A stretch of DNA of 64,000 nucleotides from Marinomonas communis (GTDB taxonomy: Bacteria > Pseudomonadota > Gammaproteobacteria > Pseudomonadales > Marinomonadaceae): the NCBI RefSeq assembly GCF_004363305.1, contig NZ_SNZA01000005.1, positions 205,014 to 269,013 on the forward strand. The letters are read 5' to 3'. The first letter of the stretch is position 1. The number at the start of each line of letters is the position of its first letter. The notes beneath the pieces were generated by a model, which ran no database searches, was not told the origin of the DNA, and worked only from the letters and a program-made list of their open reading frames with translations. Positions 10,251 through 19,588 of the stretch are shown one piece after another. The position numbers and the translations under genes were made by a program.

Positions 10251-10300
10251 AGAAAACACGCTTCCCCAAAAGCAGGAGAGAGAAAGGGGAAGCGCGTTTT
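10251..10300 (-). terminator. Terminator of the flavodoxin operon
   Basis: A 9-bp stem CGCTTCCCC/GGGGAAGCG (10259-10267 with 10286-10294) is followed on the minus strand by a T-rich tract (TGTTTTCTTTTTTT). It lies about 120 bp past the flavodoxin stop. Confidence 0.75.
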
Positions 10301-10416
10301 ATGCAGAAATTTAACCTTCGGTTAATCACTATTTACACTGATTTGGTCATTCGGGGCAGCGAATGAGTGGAAGCCAAACGAGTCGTGTGTAAAGTTGTGA
10401 GCCAGTCTATCTAACC

Positions 10417-10956
10417 TTAGGCGGCTGCCAGTGCCTGCTCTGCATAAAGTTGAATGACCCACTGTTCTACCCTTTGATCAGTTAGGTCAAATTGTTGGTC
10501 TTCATCGACAGCTAAGCCTACAAATTCAGTTTTGTCAGCGTTTGCTCCGCGAGAAGCCTCAAAATCGTAACCTTCTGTCGACCATTGTCCGATAAAGGTT
10601 GCGCCTGTATTCACCAGTTTTTCATGTAGCCATCCCATAGCGTCCACGAAATAGTCACCGTATCCGAATTGATCACCTAACCCGTAAAGCGCAATCACTT
10701 TGCCGCTAAGGTCTAATTCTGACAGGGCATCACCCACTTCTTCCCAGTCACTTTGGATGCCACCAAAGTCCCAAGTCGGAATGCCTAGAATCAAAAAATC
10801 GTATTCAAGTAGCGTACTTACATCAGAGTCTTTGATGTCGTGTAACTCAACAGCTTGATCAAGCTCAGCAAACTGTTGTTGAATCTTTTGGCCCACCATT
10901 TCGGTATTTGATGTGTCTGTACCGTAGAAAAGACCAATAGTATTTGTGTTGCTCAT
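10417..10956 (-). CDS. fldA: Long-chain flavodoxin
   Basis: 179 residues. The FMN phosphate loop reads FYGTDTSNTE (residues 10-19), the first isoalloxazine loop is GIPTWDFGGIQSDW, and the second is LYGLGDQFGYGDYF; the extra loop of long-chain flavodoxins is present. It carries low-potential electrons and replaces ferredoxin when iron is short. It follows the AraC-like gene by 13 bp on the same strand and shares the Fur-like promoter upstream of it, supporting iron-dependent expression. It cannot be told from sequence alone whether it corresponds to FldA or FldB of enterics. Confidence 0.92.
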   Translation of the reverse strand: MSNTNTIGLFYGTDTSNTEMVGQKIQQQFAELDQAVELHDIKDSDVSTLLEYDFLILGIPTWDFGGIQSDWEEVGDALSELDLSGKVIALYGLGDQFGYGDYFVDAMGWLHEKLVNTGATFIGQWSTEGYDFEASRGANADKTEFVGLAVDEDQQFDLTDQRVEQWVIQLYAEQALAAA

Positions 10957-10969
10957 AGTTTCCTCAAAA

Positions 10970-11845
10970 TTACTGCATACTGCCTAGTTGATGGCTCATG
11001 ACACCAAATCTTTTAAGGCAGGCTTTTTCGATATCTTGTTTTGTCCAGCCAGTGTCAGCAGTGAGTCGATTTGCTAACGACAACCCTGAATGAGGTTGTG
11101 CCATGGCTTTACGGAAAGCGACTTCAATTTGATACTCGCCAACTGTCATTCCAGTGATCGCAGTGAAACCGATTTCTAAAGCGGTTTGAGTTAAGCCGAT
11201 AGATTTGGCCATTTCTTCGCTTGATAAATAATGGTTTGCTTCAATCTGATTTTGCGCTGTAAACAGTTTCTTTTGGCAATCATCACATTGGCTAATATGG
11301 TGCTGGATCTGAATGTGCTCGACCGTTTGTAGCACAACATCATATAGCTTGCCGACTAGCACCAGTTGCTTACCTTGGCGGTGAATCAACTGATTAAAAT
11401 CATTGGCCAGAGCTTGAGTCAAAGTCAGGTTGAGTGGTGCGCCTGTTTTATTACTGACGTGGCGCTGAAAAAAGTTTTGTACGTGCTCCACTTTTTCACC
11501 AGTAATGGCCGCAAGCTGATCCCAGCCGATATAGATTTGAGTCCAGCTGAAACAAGTCTTGCGGGTTACTTCCCAGTCAACCAATGCATCTTCGTAGACA
11601 GGTAACACCTGTACTGGCGATGCTTCTTGCAATTTGTGGTGTATCGTTGCTGTATCAAAAGTGATGTAAACACCAGCCTTCACTTGCTCTTGAATCACAA
11701 CGGGTTGTAAAACGTGTAACTGTTGTTGGATGAAGTGCAGATCCTGCAGAGGCTTTAAAAGTTTCTGCTGGCCAGCAAGGTAAGAAGCGTAGATTGCATT
11801 TACGCAACCTGTCTCTTCAAATAAGTCTTTGGCCTGTAAGATCAT
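10970..11845 (-). CDS. Degenerate AraC/PchR-like transcriptional regulator
   Basis: 291 residues. The C-terminal 90 or so resemble the double helix-turn-helix of AraC regulators, specifically the PchR type: LSSEEMAKSIGLTQTALEIGF followed by GMTVGEYQIEVAFRKAM for the first unit, and LANRLTADTGWTKQDIEKACLKRFGV for the second. The conserved positions are weaker than in a typical AraC protein. The N-terminal half is a poorly conserved sensory region, and a CxxC (CDDC) lies at about residue 192 in the linker. It is the first gene of a two-gene operon with flavodoxin, behind a Fur-like site, so an iron-responsive role is the best inference. Confidence 0.6.
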   Translation of the reverse strand: MILQAKDLFEETGCVNAIYASYLAGQQKLLKPLQDLHFIQQQLHVLQPVVIQEQVKAGVYITFDTATIHHKLQEASPVQVLPVYEDALVDWEVTRKTCFSWTQIYIGWDQLAAITGEKVEHVQNFFQRHVSNKTGAPLNLTLTQALANDFNQLIHRQGKQLVLVGKLYDVVLQTVEHIQIQHHISQCDDCQKKLFTAQNQIEANHYLSSEEMAKSIGLTQTALEIGFTAITGMTVGEYQIEVAFRKAMAQPHSGLSLANRLTADTGWTKQDIEKACLKRFGVMSHQLGSMQ

Positions 11846-11846
11846 G

Positions 11847-11879
11847 AGTAATCATCCGTTCATCGTGAGAATGATTACT
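11847..11879. promoter_or_regulatory. 9-bp inverted repeat in the leader of the AraC-like/flavodoxin operon
   Basis: AGTAATCAT (11847-11855) and ATGATTACT (11871-11879) are perfectly complementary and separated by 15 bp. The repeat lies between the inferred -10 and the start codon of the regulator gene. It could be an operator for the regulator itself or a second iron-regulatory half-site pair. Confidence 0.5.
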
Positions 11880-11921
11880 ATTTAAAAGCCTATTGAAATT
11901 AAATGCAAGTGCTTCTCATTT
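11879..11921 (-). promoter_or_regulatory. Promoter with a Fur-box-like site for the AraC-like/flavodoxin operon
   Basis: On the minus strand TTGCAT (11908-11903) serves as -35 and TAAATA (11884-11879) as -10 with 18 bp between. The -35 lies inside the imperfect palindrome 11901-11921 (AAATG...CATTT arms, AAATGAGAA read on the minus strand), which matches the usual Fur-box layout. Repression by Fur with iron is inferred. Confidence 0.6.
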
Positions 11922-11936
11922 AAAAAATGAAAAAAT

Positions 11937-12887
11937 TTACATTAAACCGACTGCACCCAGTAATGTGACACCAAGACTGGTGGTTAAGAGGGAAAAAATA
12001 GTCGTTAGTACTATGATATTTGCCGCTAATACAGCATTACCATTCATTGCTCTTGCCATGATGTATCCTGCAGAAGCCGAAGGCGAAGATGAGAGCAGAA
12101 ACAAAATCCCTAACTCCATGCCTCTGAATCCCCACAAATACCCGCCAAGAGTTAATAGGAAGGGCATAAAGACCAGTTTGCCAATAGTCGAAATCATGGC
12201 TGGGCTAATGTCTTTTTTCAACGCATTAAAGCGTAATGACGCTCCAGCACATAATAATGCCAATGGCAGTGTCATACGGGCGAAGTAGTTGCCTGCTTGG
12301 GTCACGACATCAGGTAACGTCAAATTGACTTGTGAAGCGGCAAAGGCCACAACGATCGCGATGATGAGTGGATTTTTGGCGATTGCTTTCAACGAGTCTG
12401 TGACGCTCTTTTGAGCGTTCATAGAGCGGTTGATCGTAATCACAGCAAGAACGTTGTACAGCACCATGACGCCGCCAATGTAGATTGAGGCAATTGCTAG
12501 GGCATCATTACCATAGGCGTTGAGGCAGTATGCTAGACCAATAATCGCCATATTGGAGCGAAAAGCGCCTTGAACAACGATGCCTCGATCACTTTTATTG
12601 GCAACGGTTTTTCCAACGACCCATTCTAGTACTAAATAACCTAAAACGGTTGCTACAAGGGAGTAGAGCAGTAGTGGTAGGTGTGCACCAGGGTCTTTGC
12701 TATTTTGTGTGATGCTAATAAAAATTAAGGCAGGCATGGTGACGTTGAATACAAGCTTTGACGCCACTTCAACGAAGTTGTCGTTGATCATACCAATGCG
12801 TTCTAGTATGACCCCGACAATCAACACCAAAAAAATGGGGGCTGTGATGGAAATAGAGAATTCCACCACTGCTAAGAAATCGTCCAT
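11937..12887 (-). CDS. AEC (auxin efflux carrier) family transporter
   Basis: 316 residues with about ten hydrophobic helices in two halves. Characteristic features are the N-terminal APIFLVLIVGVILERIGMI, the VFNVTMPALIF segment with the helix-breaking Pro, and the second-half equivalent MTLPLALLCAGASL, ending in the SSSPSASAGYIMARAMNGN block. AEC proteins move organic acids or amino-acid-like anions across the inner membrane; the substrate cannot be read from sequence. It is not tightly linked to its neighbours. Confidence 0.88.
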   Translation of the reverse strand: MDDFLAVVEFSISITAPIFLVLIVGVILERIGMINDNFVEVASKLVFNVTMPALIFISITQNSKDPGAHLPLLLYSLVATVLGYLVLEWVVGKTVANKSDRGIVVQGAFRSNMAIIGLAYCLNAYGNDALAIASIYIGGVMVLYNVLAVITINRSMNAQKSVTDSLKAIAKNPLIIAIVVAFAASQVNLTLPDVVTQAGNYFARMTLPLALLCAGASLRFNALKKDISPAMISTIGKLVFMPFLLTLGGYLWGFRGMELGILFLLSSSPSASAGYIMARAMNGNAVLAANIIVLTTIFSLLTTSLGVTLLGAVGLM

Positions 12888-12932
12888 GTAACCTGCCTAA
12901 TTTTTAAAGAGTGTACTGAGTTGTCGCGTTAT

Positions 12933-13625
12933 TTAGTCGTTGTTTTCGAAACGGTAGCCAGCACCGTAAACAGAATGAATAACGTTAAGCTCAGGTGCCA
13001 CAGCTGCGATTTTCTTACGTAGCTTTTTGATGTGACTATCAATCGTTCGGTCACTTACGACACGGCTATCTGTGTAAATACTTTTCATGATCAAGTCACG
13101 GCCAAATACACGACCTGGCTCCTTGATCAGAAGTTGTAGTAGCTGGAATTCTACTGTGGTTAGGTCGATTAGCTCGCCTTTGTATGTTGCACGTAGGCGG
13201 TCTGCATCTAAGTCGAAGCCGTCAGTTTTTGGTGCTTCAGTTTGGTCAAGCTCAACACGACGTAGGTTCGCTTTGACGCGAGCAACAATTTCGCGTGGAC
13301 TGAATGGCTTACAAACGTAGTCGTCAGCACCCATTTCCAGACCAATTAGGCGGTCAATTTCTTCTGCTTTCGCTGTTACCATGATGATTGGCATGCCGCT
13401 AAACTGACGAACTTGTTTACATACTTCCACGCCATCTAGGCCAGGAAGCATTAGGTCAAGTAGCATCAAGTCTGCTTGGTTGTTCTTAAGGTAGTCAATG
13501 ACTTGATCACCACGATCAATGTGATGATGCTCATAGCCAGCTTGCTCAAGATAAGCAGCCATCAGTTCGGCTAATTTTGGTTCGTCTTCAACAATCAGTA
13601 CTTTACTCATGGTTATCGATTCCAT
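12933..13625 (-). CDS. baeR: OmpR-family response regulator, BaeR-like
   Basis: 230 residues. The receiver domain begins KVLIVEDEPKLAELM, with the phosphoacceptor Asp in LMLLDLMLPGLDG, Thr in IIMVTAKAEE and Lys in YVCKPFSPRE; a winged-helix DNA-binding domain follows (about 135-228), ending with IHSVYGAGYRF. The ATG at 13625 follows the kinase stop by one base, consistent with coupled translation; an internal ATG at 13610 (MSKVLIVEDE) gives the more usual N-terminus and is a real alternative. It pairs with the BaeS-like kinase, a system that in enterics responds to envelope stress. Confidence 0.85.
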   Translation of the reverse strand: MESITMSKVLIVEDEPKLAELMAAYLEQAGYEHHHIDRGDQVIDYLKNNQADLMLLDLMLPGLDGVEVCKQVRQFSGMPIIMVTAKAEEIDRLIGLEMGADDYVCKPFSPREIVARVKANLRRVELDQTEAPKTDGFDLDADRLRATYKGELIDLTTVEFQLLQLLIKEPGRVFGRDLIMKSIYTDSRVVSDRTIDSHIKKLRKKIAAVAPELNVIHSVYGAGYRFENND

Positions 13626-13626
13626 A

Positions 13627-15033
13627 TCAATTTAAAGGAAATTCTACTCGTATCCCAAGCCCGCCGTATGGCGAGTGGTAAGCGGTTATAGAGCCTTGAT
13701 GCCCATCGACAATATTCGTACAGATGGCAAGGCCAAGGCCGCGCCCGCCTGTTGCACGATTGCGTGAGTTTTCCACGCGGAAAAATTGTTCGAAAATGTG
13801 TTTAATGTCTTCGTCAGAAACCCCCGGAGGTGTATCTTCCAGCAATACAACCGCTTTTTTACCTTCACGGGTTAATGTGACAGTAAGTTTACCTGGGGCA
13901 TTTGTATACTTAAGCGTGTTATTCATTAAGTTTGCGAACAGCTGATGAAGTCTATCATCGTCACCATTGATCATAATGGGTGCTTTTTTCGCAATGACAA
14001 GCTCTAGTTCAATACCTGCTTCATCATATGGTAGTTGCATCGAGCTAACGGTCTGTTCGAGGATATCATTTAAACTTGCATCTTCCATGCAATAACTCAA
14101 ACTGCCCATATCATGCATTGACAATTGGTTCAGGTCGTCGATCAATCGAGCGATATGAACGGCTTCTTGCTGCAAAGAGGCTAGGGAGTTATCGGAAACC
14201 TTTATAATGCCATCCTGCATCGCCTCGATTTCTCCACGCAAAATAGCAACAGGAGTACGCAGTTCATGAGCTGTATCGGCTACCCATTTTTTACGGGCAT
14301 CACGCATGTGCTCAAGCGTTGATGCCAAATGGTTGAAGTCGCGGCCTAGGTCTGCCAGCTCATCTGAGCCTTTAATTTTAATACGTGTTTCGAACTCACC
14401 AGCAGATAATCGCTTGGTGGCTTGGCGAACAGTGCAAATAGGTCGGCTGAGCCATTGTGCTAAGGGCCAAGTCAACAGGGCTGCAATGGTCAACATGAAT
14501 GCCGAAATAAGTAAGAAAGCTTCCCCTTGCTGGCGAACAAAACGCAGTGTTTGGTCTTGTACCAAAGCACGCATAGAACGTAAGCCGACATACCCGACTA
14601 ATTGCTCATCTACCATGACAGCATGGGTTTCCGCATCGGCAAACTTTATGTCTCCAATAAGAGGTTGTTTGTCCTTACTGAACAGCAAAAAACGCTGTCG
14701 GTAATATTGAGATGGGTAAATTAGGTCTAAATTTGGTGTGCTTGGAGGCGGAATCAAGTCGCGAATGTTTTCGAGCTTCGCTTGCTGCCACTCTTTTTCT
14801 AAACGACTTTCTTGTACCAAGAAATACCAGTCGTCGTAGTAGATATAAAGGTTAGCGGTACGGTTTGCCATTTGTTGCAAGAAATCGCGATCTCGTTCTG
14901 TAGCATAAGTGACAAAGCCGCGGTCAAAGCTCCACTGGAATACTTGCCACATAGAAACAATTAGCAAAATGTTACTCAGTACAAAGACTAGAAATAACTT
15001 ATGTCGTATCTGAAAACCTTTGATGCTTACCAT
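13627..15033 (-). CDS. baeS: Sensor histidine kinase, BaeS-like
   Basis: 468 residues. Membrane helices at about 13-33 and 170-190 enclose a periplasmic domain; HAMP follows (about 190-245). The phosphoacceptor box is WVADTAHELRTPVAILRGE with EAMQDG directly after it, which is the BaeS wording; the ATP-binding domain shows NLMNNTLKYT (N box), DTPPGV (G1) and GGRGLGLAI (G2). It forms an operon with the response regulator. The periplasmic part is more divergent than the kinase core, so the signal may differ from that of enteric BaeS. Confidence 0.85.
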   Translation of the reverse strand: MVSIKGFQIRHKLFLVFVLSNILLIVSMWQVFQWSFDRGFVTYATERDRDFLQQMANRTANLYIYYDDWYFLVQESRLEKEWQQAKLENIRDLIPPPSTPNLDLIYPSQYYRQRFLLFSKDKQPLIGDIKFADAETHAVMVDEQLVGYVGLRSMRALVQDQTLRFVRQQGEAFLLISAFMLTIAALLTWPLAQWLSRPICTVRQATKRLSAGEFETRIKIKGSDELADLGRDFNHLASTLEHMRDARKKWVADTAHELRTPVAILRGEIEAMQDGIIKVSDNSLASLQQEAVHIARLIDDLNQLSMHDMGSLSYCMEDASLNDILEQTVSSMQLPYDEAGIELELVIAKKAPIMINGDDDRLHQLFANLMNNTLKYTNAPGKLTVTLTREGKKAVVLLEDTPPGVSDEDIKHIFEQFFRVENSRNRATGGRGLGLAICTNIVDGHQGSITAYHSPYGGLGIRVEFPLN

Positions 15034-15171
15034 AATCGCTTTTGCAACAGATTGCAGAACCTTAAAAACTGAATGAGAGTCTAGTTATACTATAGATATA
15101 TTTTCTTCCTGACTATTCATCACCTCAGCAAATAATGAGGAGCAACTATTAACATTTGTATGCTAATAGCT

Positions 15172-16935
15172 CTAGCTTGATCTCAATAGTCTTTGACCTC
15201 GTTGTTTTCTTTCTGAGCATTCGGAGAAAATAGAATGCTCACACTGAGCACACTGAGATAAATTCATATCTCTTTCAATCTGTTTAATAGCAATACCTTT
15301 GCCGGGGTAGGTGTGGCGCGCGCCAACTTTATCTAGCACTCCAAATCGCTCTAAGCGTTCGAGCTGCCATAAATAGCGAACAACAAGGTGTACCTGAGTA
15401 CCAGCCGCTTTTCTCTGATCAACCAGTTGCTTTAAAAAATGAGCTCCTTGCATATCAATGGCGGACAACCCTCGACACAAGATAATCCAATGCTCTTTGT
15501 GTGGATAGTCGCTTTCCAGCAATTGAAATTGCTTGTTCATATAGTCAACGGAGCCAAAATATAACGGCCCATCTAAGCGGATAAAATGAATTTGAGGGCA
15601 GGTATCTAGGTTGAAGTGCACGATATTATGAAAATAACGGCCTTCGTCTGTGGTCATGGGAGCAAGTAACCTGACATTAGGCTTTGCGGTTTGGTTTAAG
15701 AACAGAGCCAAACTTAACCCAACACCTACAAGAATGCCAAACTCCAAGCTGATGCCAATGGTGCTGAATAACGTAACTAGAGCAATGCTCAACTCAGCCC
15801 GACTGGTTTTGGCGTAGTGAATTAACTCTTTAAACTCGATTAGCCTCCAACCGACCAGAATAATAATGCCTGCCATGGCAGGGATAGGAAGGTGTGAGAA
15901 TAAGGGAGCAATGAGGCTTAGAATCAACAGCAAAATAATGCTGGAGAAAATAATCGCTAGGGGCGTGCGAGCTCCGGCTTCGACATTAATTCCACTGCGG
16001 GTAAACGAGCCTGAACTCATGTAATTTGAAAATAAGCTACCCACCATATTGGACATCCCTTGCCCAACAAACTCTCGGTTCGTATCGATTTCTTGTTGGG
16101 TTTTTAATGCGATAGCTTTTGAGATCGATGCCGCTTCTAGCAGTCCGATAAGCGCCAATACCACAGCGCCAGGTGCTAACTCACGTAGTGTGTCGCCGGA
16201 TAGCTCGATTAATGCAAACGGAGGAATGGCTTCGTGCAGCTCTCCAACCAAAGGCACGCCATTACTTCCCGCTTGCATCACGTAACCAAACACACTGCCG
16301 ACGATTAGAGCTAGTAAGTAGTGTGGGAGTTTGCTGGAAATCTGACGAATGATGATGGCGGCAGCGATCGTGACCGCGCATATCGATAAAGAGTATAAAT
16401 TTACGTGTGAGCCCACATGAAACAGAGCATTGATAAAACTTAGTAAGTTTTCAGGTCTGGGCAAGTTAGCTGTTAATGCATGCTGAACTTGGCTCAGCAT
16501 AATTAGAAAAGCAGCACCGGTGATAAAGCCTACCATAACGGCGTGGGAGACAAAGTTGGTTAGGTTTCCAAGTTTGGCGAGCCCCAGGGCAAGCTGTATC
16601 ACTCCTGCCAAAAAGGTAATTGCTAATGCCGCTTGGATGAATTCTGCAGATCCGGGTGTATATAAGCCTGATAAGGAAGAAAAGAGCAGTGCCGAAATGG
16701 CTGTAGCTGGGCCACATACCATATGCCAAGATGAGCCAAATAAAACCGCTATGATCGGTGCAACCATGGCGCTGTAAAAACCGTATTCGGCAGGTAGGCC
16801 CGCAATCGCGGCAAAGGCAATGCCTTGTGGAATAGACATCGATGCACAGGTAATTCCCGCAATAAAGTCCGCTTTTAAGGTTGAAGAATTAACCAAAGCT
16901 AACCAGGGAAACCATCGATGCAAAGATGAGGGCAT
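15172..16935 (-). CDS. SulP family anion transporter with STAS domain
   Basis: The start chosen is the ATG at 16935 (MPSSLHRWFPWL), which has CGGAG at the right distance; a longer frame to 17034 has no ribosome-binding site. This gives 587 residues. The SulP core shows DFIAGITCASMSIPQGIAFA and the following AGLPAEYGFYSA, the family's first signature, then further helices up to about residue 400; a cytoplasmic STAS domain follows with GPLYFGSV and LSAIDMQGAHFL. The anion (sulfate, bicarbonate or other) is not predictable here. Unusual is a short Cys-rich tail (three Cys in QCAQCEHSIFSEC) at the extreme C-terminus. Confidence 0.85.
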   Translation of the reverse strand: MPSSLHRWFPWLALVNSSTLKADFIAGITCASMSIPQGIAFAAIAGLPAEYGFYSAMVAPIIAVLFGSSWHMVCGPATAISALLFSSLSGLYTPGSAEFIQAALAITFLAGVIQLALGLAKLGNLTNFVSHAVMVGFITGAAFLIMLSQVQHALTANLPRPENLLSFINALFHVGSHVNLYSLSICAVTIAAAIIIRQISSKLPHYLLALIVGSVFGYVMQAGSNGVPLVGELHEAIPPFALIELSGDTLRELAPGAVVLALIGLLEAASISKAIALKTQQEIDTNREFVGQGMSNMVGSLFSNYMSSGSFTRSGINVEAGARTPLAIIFSSIILLLILSLIAPLFSHLPIPAMAGIIILVGWRLIEFKELIHYAKTSRAELSIALVTLFSTIGISLEFGILVGVGLSLALFLNQTAKPNVRLLAPMTTDEGRYFHNIVHFNLDTCPQIHFIRLDGPLYFGSVDYMNKQFQLLESDYPHKEHWIILCRGLSAIDMQGAHFLKQLVDQRKAAGTQVHLVVRYLWQLERLERFGVLDKVGARHTYPGKGIAIKQIERDMNLSQCAQCEHSIFSECSERKQRGQRLLRSS

Positions 16936-17172
16936 AGGGACTCCGAAAGGAAGATTGTATTTAAATGACCTTTTAATAAAAGATAGCCTACCATGCTGGG
17001 CCAAGCTTTTGTTATGGGTAGGCAATTTCGACAATATTGTAAGGGGTTGACGTCGCTTTTGTCTTGGTAAAGCAGTATTTGGAAATGAAATCTTTCTAAG
17101 GGAGTTTCCTATCGCAGCGCTAAGCGTTAGAATTTCGGCTTTCTAAACGACTTAATAGAGTAGGAATATCTA

Positions 17173-17889
17173 ATGGGCAGAGCCTTTCAGAACCGAAAAG
17201 AGTCCATGGCGAAAACCTCGGATCAAAAAGCCAAGGTTTACAGTAAATACGGACGTGAAATTTATGTATGTGCGAAATCTGGTGGTATTGACCCAGCGGG
17301 TAACCTAGCACTACGTAGCATGATCGAACGCGCTAAAAAGGACCAAGTACCAACGCACGTTATCGAAAAAGCCATCGACAAAGCCAAAGGTGGCGGCGGT
17401 GAAGACTTTGATACCGCACGTTACGAAGGTTTTGGCCCAGGCAACACCATGGTCATCGTTGACTGTCTGTCTGATAACCCAAACCGTACTTTCGGTGATG
17501 TTCGTACTTGTTTCAACAAAGTTAAGAGCAAGATCGGCACGCAAGGCAGTGTGTCTCACATGTTTGACCACTCTGCGATTTTTGTTTTCGCTTCAGAAGA
17601 CGAAGATGCAGTGATGGAAGCATTGTTGGAAGCCGATGTTGATGTGTCTGATATTGAATCAGAAGACGGTAAAGTATCTGTATTCACTCCAAACACAGAA
17701 TACGGCAAAGCACGTCAAGCGATTATTGATGCATTTGGCGAAGTTGACTTTGATGTGGATGAAATTCAATTTATCCCACAAATGACAACGGAAATTTCAG
17801 GTGAAGATGTTGAGCAATTCGAGCGCTTCCTTGATCTATTGAACGATCTAGACGACGTTCAACGCGTATACCACAACGCTGAATTCTAA
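17173..17889 (+). CDS. yeeN: YebC/PmpR family regulator, YeeN type
   Basis: 238 residues. The N-terminus begins MGRAFQNRK, and the central blocks [40 protein letters not shown] and [15 protein letters not shown] are the YebC/TACO1 fold. The short N-terminal region and the sequence around [16 protein letters not shown] match the YeeN branch rather than YebC itself. Related proteins act as DNA-binding regulators, and some help ribosomes translate proline stretches; which applies to YeeN is unclear. Single gene with its own terminator. Confidence 0.88.
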   Translation: MGRAFQNRKESMAKTSDQKAKVYSKYGREIYVCAKSGGIDPAGNLALRSMIERAKKDQVPTHVIEKAIDKAKGGGGEDFDTARYEGFGPGNTMVIVDCLSDNPNRTFGDVRTCFNKVKSKIGTQGSVSHMFDHSAIFVFASEDEDAVMEALLEADVDVSDIESEDGKVSVFTPNTEYGKARQAIIDAFGEVDFDVDEIQFIPQMTTEISGEDVEQFERFLDLLNDLDDVQRVYHNAEF

Positions 17890-17901
17890 AATTCAAAAAA
17901 T

Positions 17902-17957
17902 AAACCTCGCTGTAAATGGCTGTCGTTTGACTCATTCTTTATAGCGAGGTTTTTTAT
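17902..17957 (+). terminator. Terminator after the yeeN-type gene
   Basis: A 10-bp stem AAACCTCGCT/AGCGAGGTTT (17902-17911, 17943-17952) with a 31-nt loop is followed by a T-rich tract. The long loop is unusual, but the stem is perfect. Confidence 0.7.
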
Positions 17958-17988
17958 TTTAGAAGCTTAGCGTTTACTGAGAAGAAAA

Positions 17989-18204
17989 ATGAAAAACACC
18001 AATCGTCAGAAAGCGTCTGCTAAACAAAAGGCCGTACGCTCTCCTTGTATCAATGTCTGCAGTTTGGATGACAATGACCTTTGTATAGGTTGTTACCGTA
18101 CTGGGCAAGAAATCAGTTACTGGGGGCGTATGACCTATAAAGAGCAGCTGGCAGTCATGGAAAAAGTCCGCCAGCGTGAAAGTGAAAGTGGGTTTGTGAG
18201 CTAG
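17989..18204 (+). CDS. DUF1289 family small cysteine protein
   Basis: 71 residues. After a basic start comes the DUF1289 core: SPCINVCSLDDNDLCIGCYR, with four Cys in CxxxC...CxxC spacing, then the EISYWGRMTYKEQLAVMEKV helix. The four Cys could bind a metal or Fe-S cluster. The family's function is not known. The stop lies five bases from the convergent glycosyltransferase stop. Confidence 0.85.
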   Translation: MKNTNRQKASAKQKAVRSPCINVCSLDDNDLCIGCYRTGQEISYWGRMTYKEQLAVMEKVRQRESESGFVS

Positions 18205-18209
18205 CCGTA

Positions 18210-19445
18210 TTATTTTGTCTCGGTTTTTGCCTGTTGGTTTTTAAGGGTGATCCACTGAGACATATATTGAGTGCTTTTCATGGAGTGATGGCGTACCAAT
18301 TTGCCTAAGAAGAAATTCTCTCTCAAACGCTCTTTCAGTTGTTGCTGAATGTTTAAGCGAGACACCAGTTTGTTCATCCAATCATCTTTATCATAACGCT
18401 GTTTAATAATAGCGTGGCCATTCTGCTGCATGAGTTCAAAGCTTTGTTGGTCTTGATAGAGACTTACTGACGCATTAACAAATTCCTCTACGTCATCTGT
18501 CACGATACCATTCCACGGCATACTGCCATGCATAGCTTCAGCGCCAACAGATGTAGTGATGCTTGGTGTGCCGACTTGCATGGCTTCTGCTAGCTTGCCT
18601 TTTATACCTGCGCCAAAGCGAATTGGGCTAAGCATGATGCGCGCATCTTCGATGACTTCAAACGCATTTTCCGCCCAGCCTTTGACTAAAAAGCCTTCTT
18701 TTTCATTATGAAGTTGGGTTGCTTTTGGTGGCGGGTATGAGCCGTAAATATTGAGTTTGGCATCGGGTAAATGTTTGCGAATTTTTGGCCAGTACACTTG
18801 TTTTAACTGAAGCACGGCATCCCAATTTGGCGCGTGTCTAAAGTTACCAATAATGACGAAGTCTTTTCGATCAGCGAAAGGTTTTGCTGTTAATGACTGT
18901 GTATCCAGCATAAATGGCAGGTGCATAATATGCGTCTCAGGCACACTAAACTCACGCTTTAAAAGCTCCGCCTCATATTCTGATATCATTAATGTAAGGT
19001 CGCTACGATAAATTGATGCAATCTCGCGAACGCCTAGATCGCTGTGCATATCCGATTGAACGAAAGGGCGACCTTGTTTAACCGCTGTGTGGCGTGCATC
19101 ACGCAAGGAGTGTAAGTCTTCAGTGTTTAAAACACGTAGCGCGCTGGGGACATATTTCTCCACGCGCCAGCCGAACTGTTCTTCCATCATAAAGCGATCA
19201 AACACCACCATATCGGGATTGTAAGCCGCGATATAGTCGTTAAAGTTGTCATGGTTAAGCTCAATGTTCGCTGAGCTAACGCCAAACTGGGACAGGTCTT
19301 CCATATGTTCAGTGGTCTGTGCTGGTGACGCAAACTCTACTTTCCAATTTTGAGCGCGAAAGGTTTTGATGAGTTGCATCATACGGCTGCCCGCTGCGGA
19401 GGAATTTGGTTCAGGCCAAACATAGCCAATGATTAATGTTTTCAT
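18210..19445 (-). CDS. Glycosyltransferase (GT4-like)
   Basis: 411 residues with two Rossmann-like halves. The N-terminus shows LIIGYVWPEPNSSAAGSRMMQL, with the Gly/Ala-Gly acceptor-side loop; the C-terminal half has FVIIGNFRHAPNWDAV, the GWAENAFEVIEDARIMLSPIRFGAGIKGKLAEAM donor-binding segment (the E of the usual EX7E region lies in KLAEAM), and VGTPSITTSVGAEAM. It would transfer a sugar from a nucleotide donor, probably to a surface polysaccharide or a protein. It stands alone, not in a polysaccharide cluster, so the acceptor is unknown. Confidence 0.8.
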   Translation of the reverse strand: MKTLIIGYVWPEPNSSAAGSRMMQLIKTFRAQNWKVEFASPAQTTEHMEDLSQFGVSSANIELNHDNFNDYIAAYNPDMVVFDRFMMEEQFGWRVEKYVPSALRVLNTEDLHSLRDARHTAVKQGRPFVQSDMHSDLGVREIASIYRSDLTLMISEYEAELLKREFSVPETHIMHLPFMLDTQSLTAKPFADRKDFVIIGNFRHAPNWDAVLQLKQVYWPKIRKHLPDAKLNIYGSYPPPKATQLHNEKEGFLVKGWAENAFEVIEDARIMLSPIRFGAGIKGKLAEAMQVGTPSITTSVGAEAMHGSMPWNGIVTDDVEEFVNASVSLYQDQQSFELMQQNGHAIIKQRYDKDDWMNKLVSRLNIQQQLKERLRENFFLGKLVRHHSMKSTQYMSQWITLKNQQAKTETK

Positions 19446-19588
19446 AGAAGACGAGTGATTGATCTATAGGGAAATAAAGAAAAGGGACAAGTATTGCTGG
19501 GTATTGTATCATGTGTGCCAACTTTGTGTTGCTGTGCGGTTAAAGGGTTCAGCAACATGCTATGGAAACATGACGTTGAGACTTAAAT

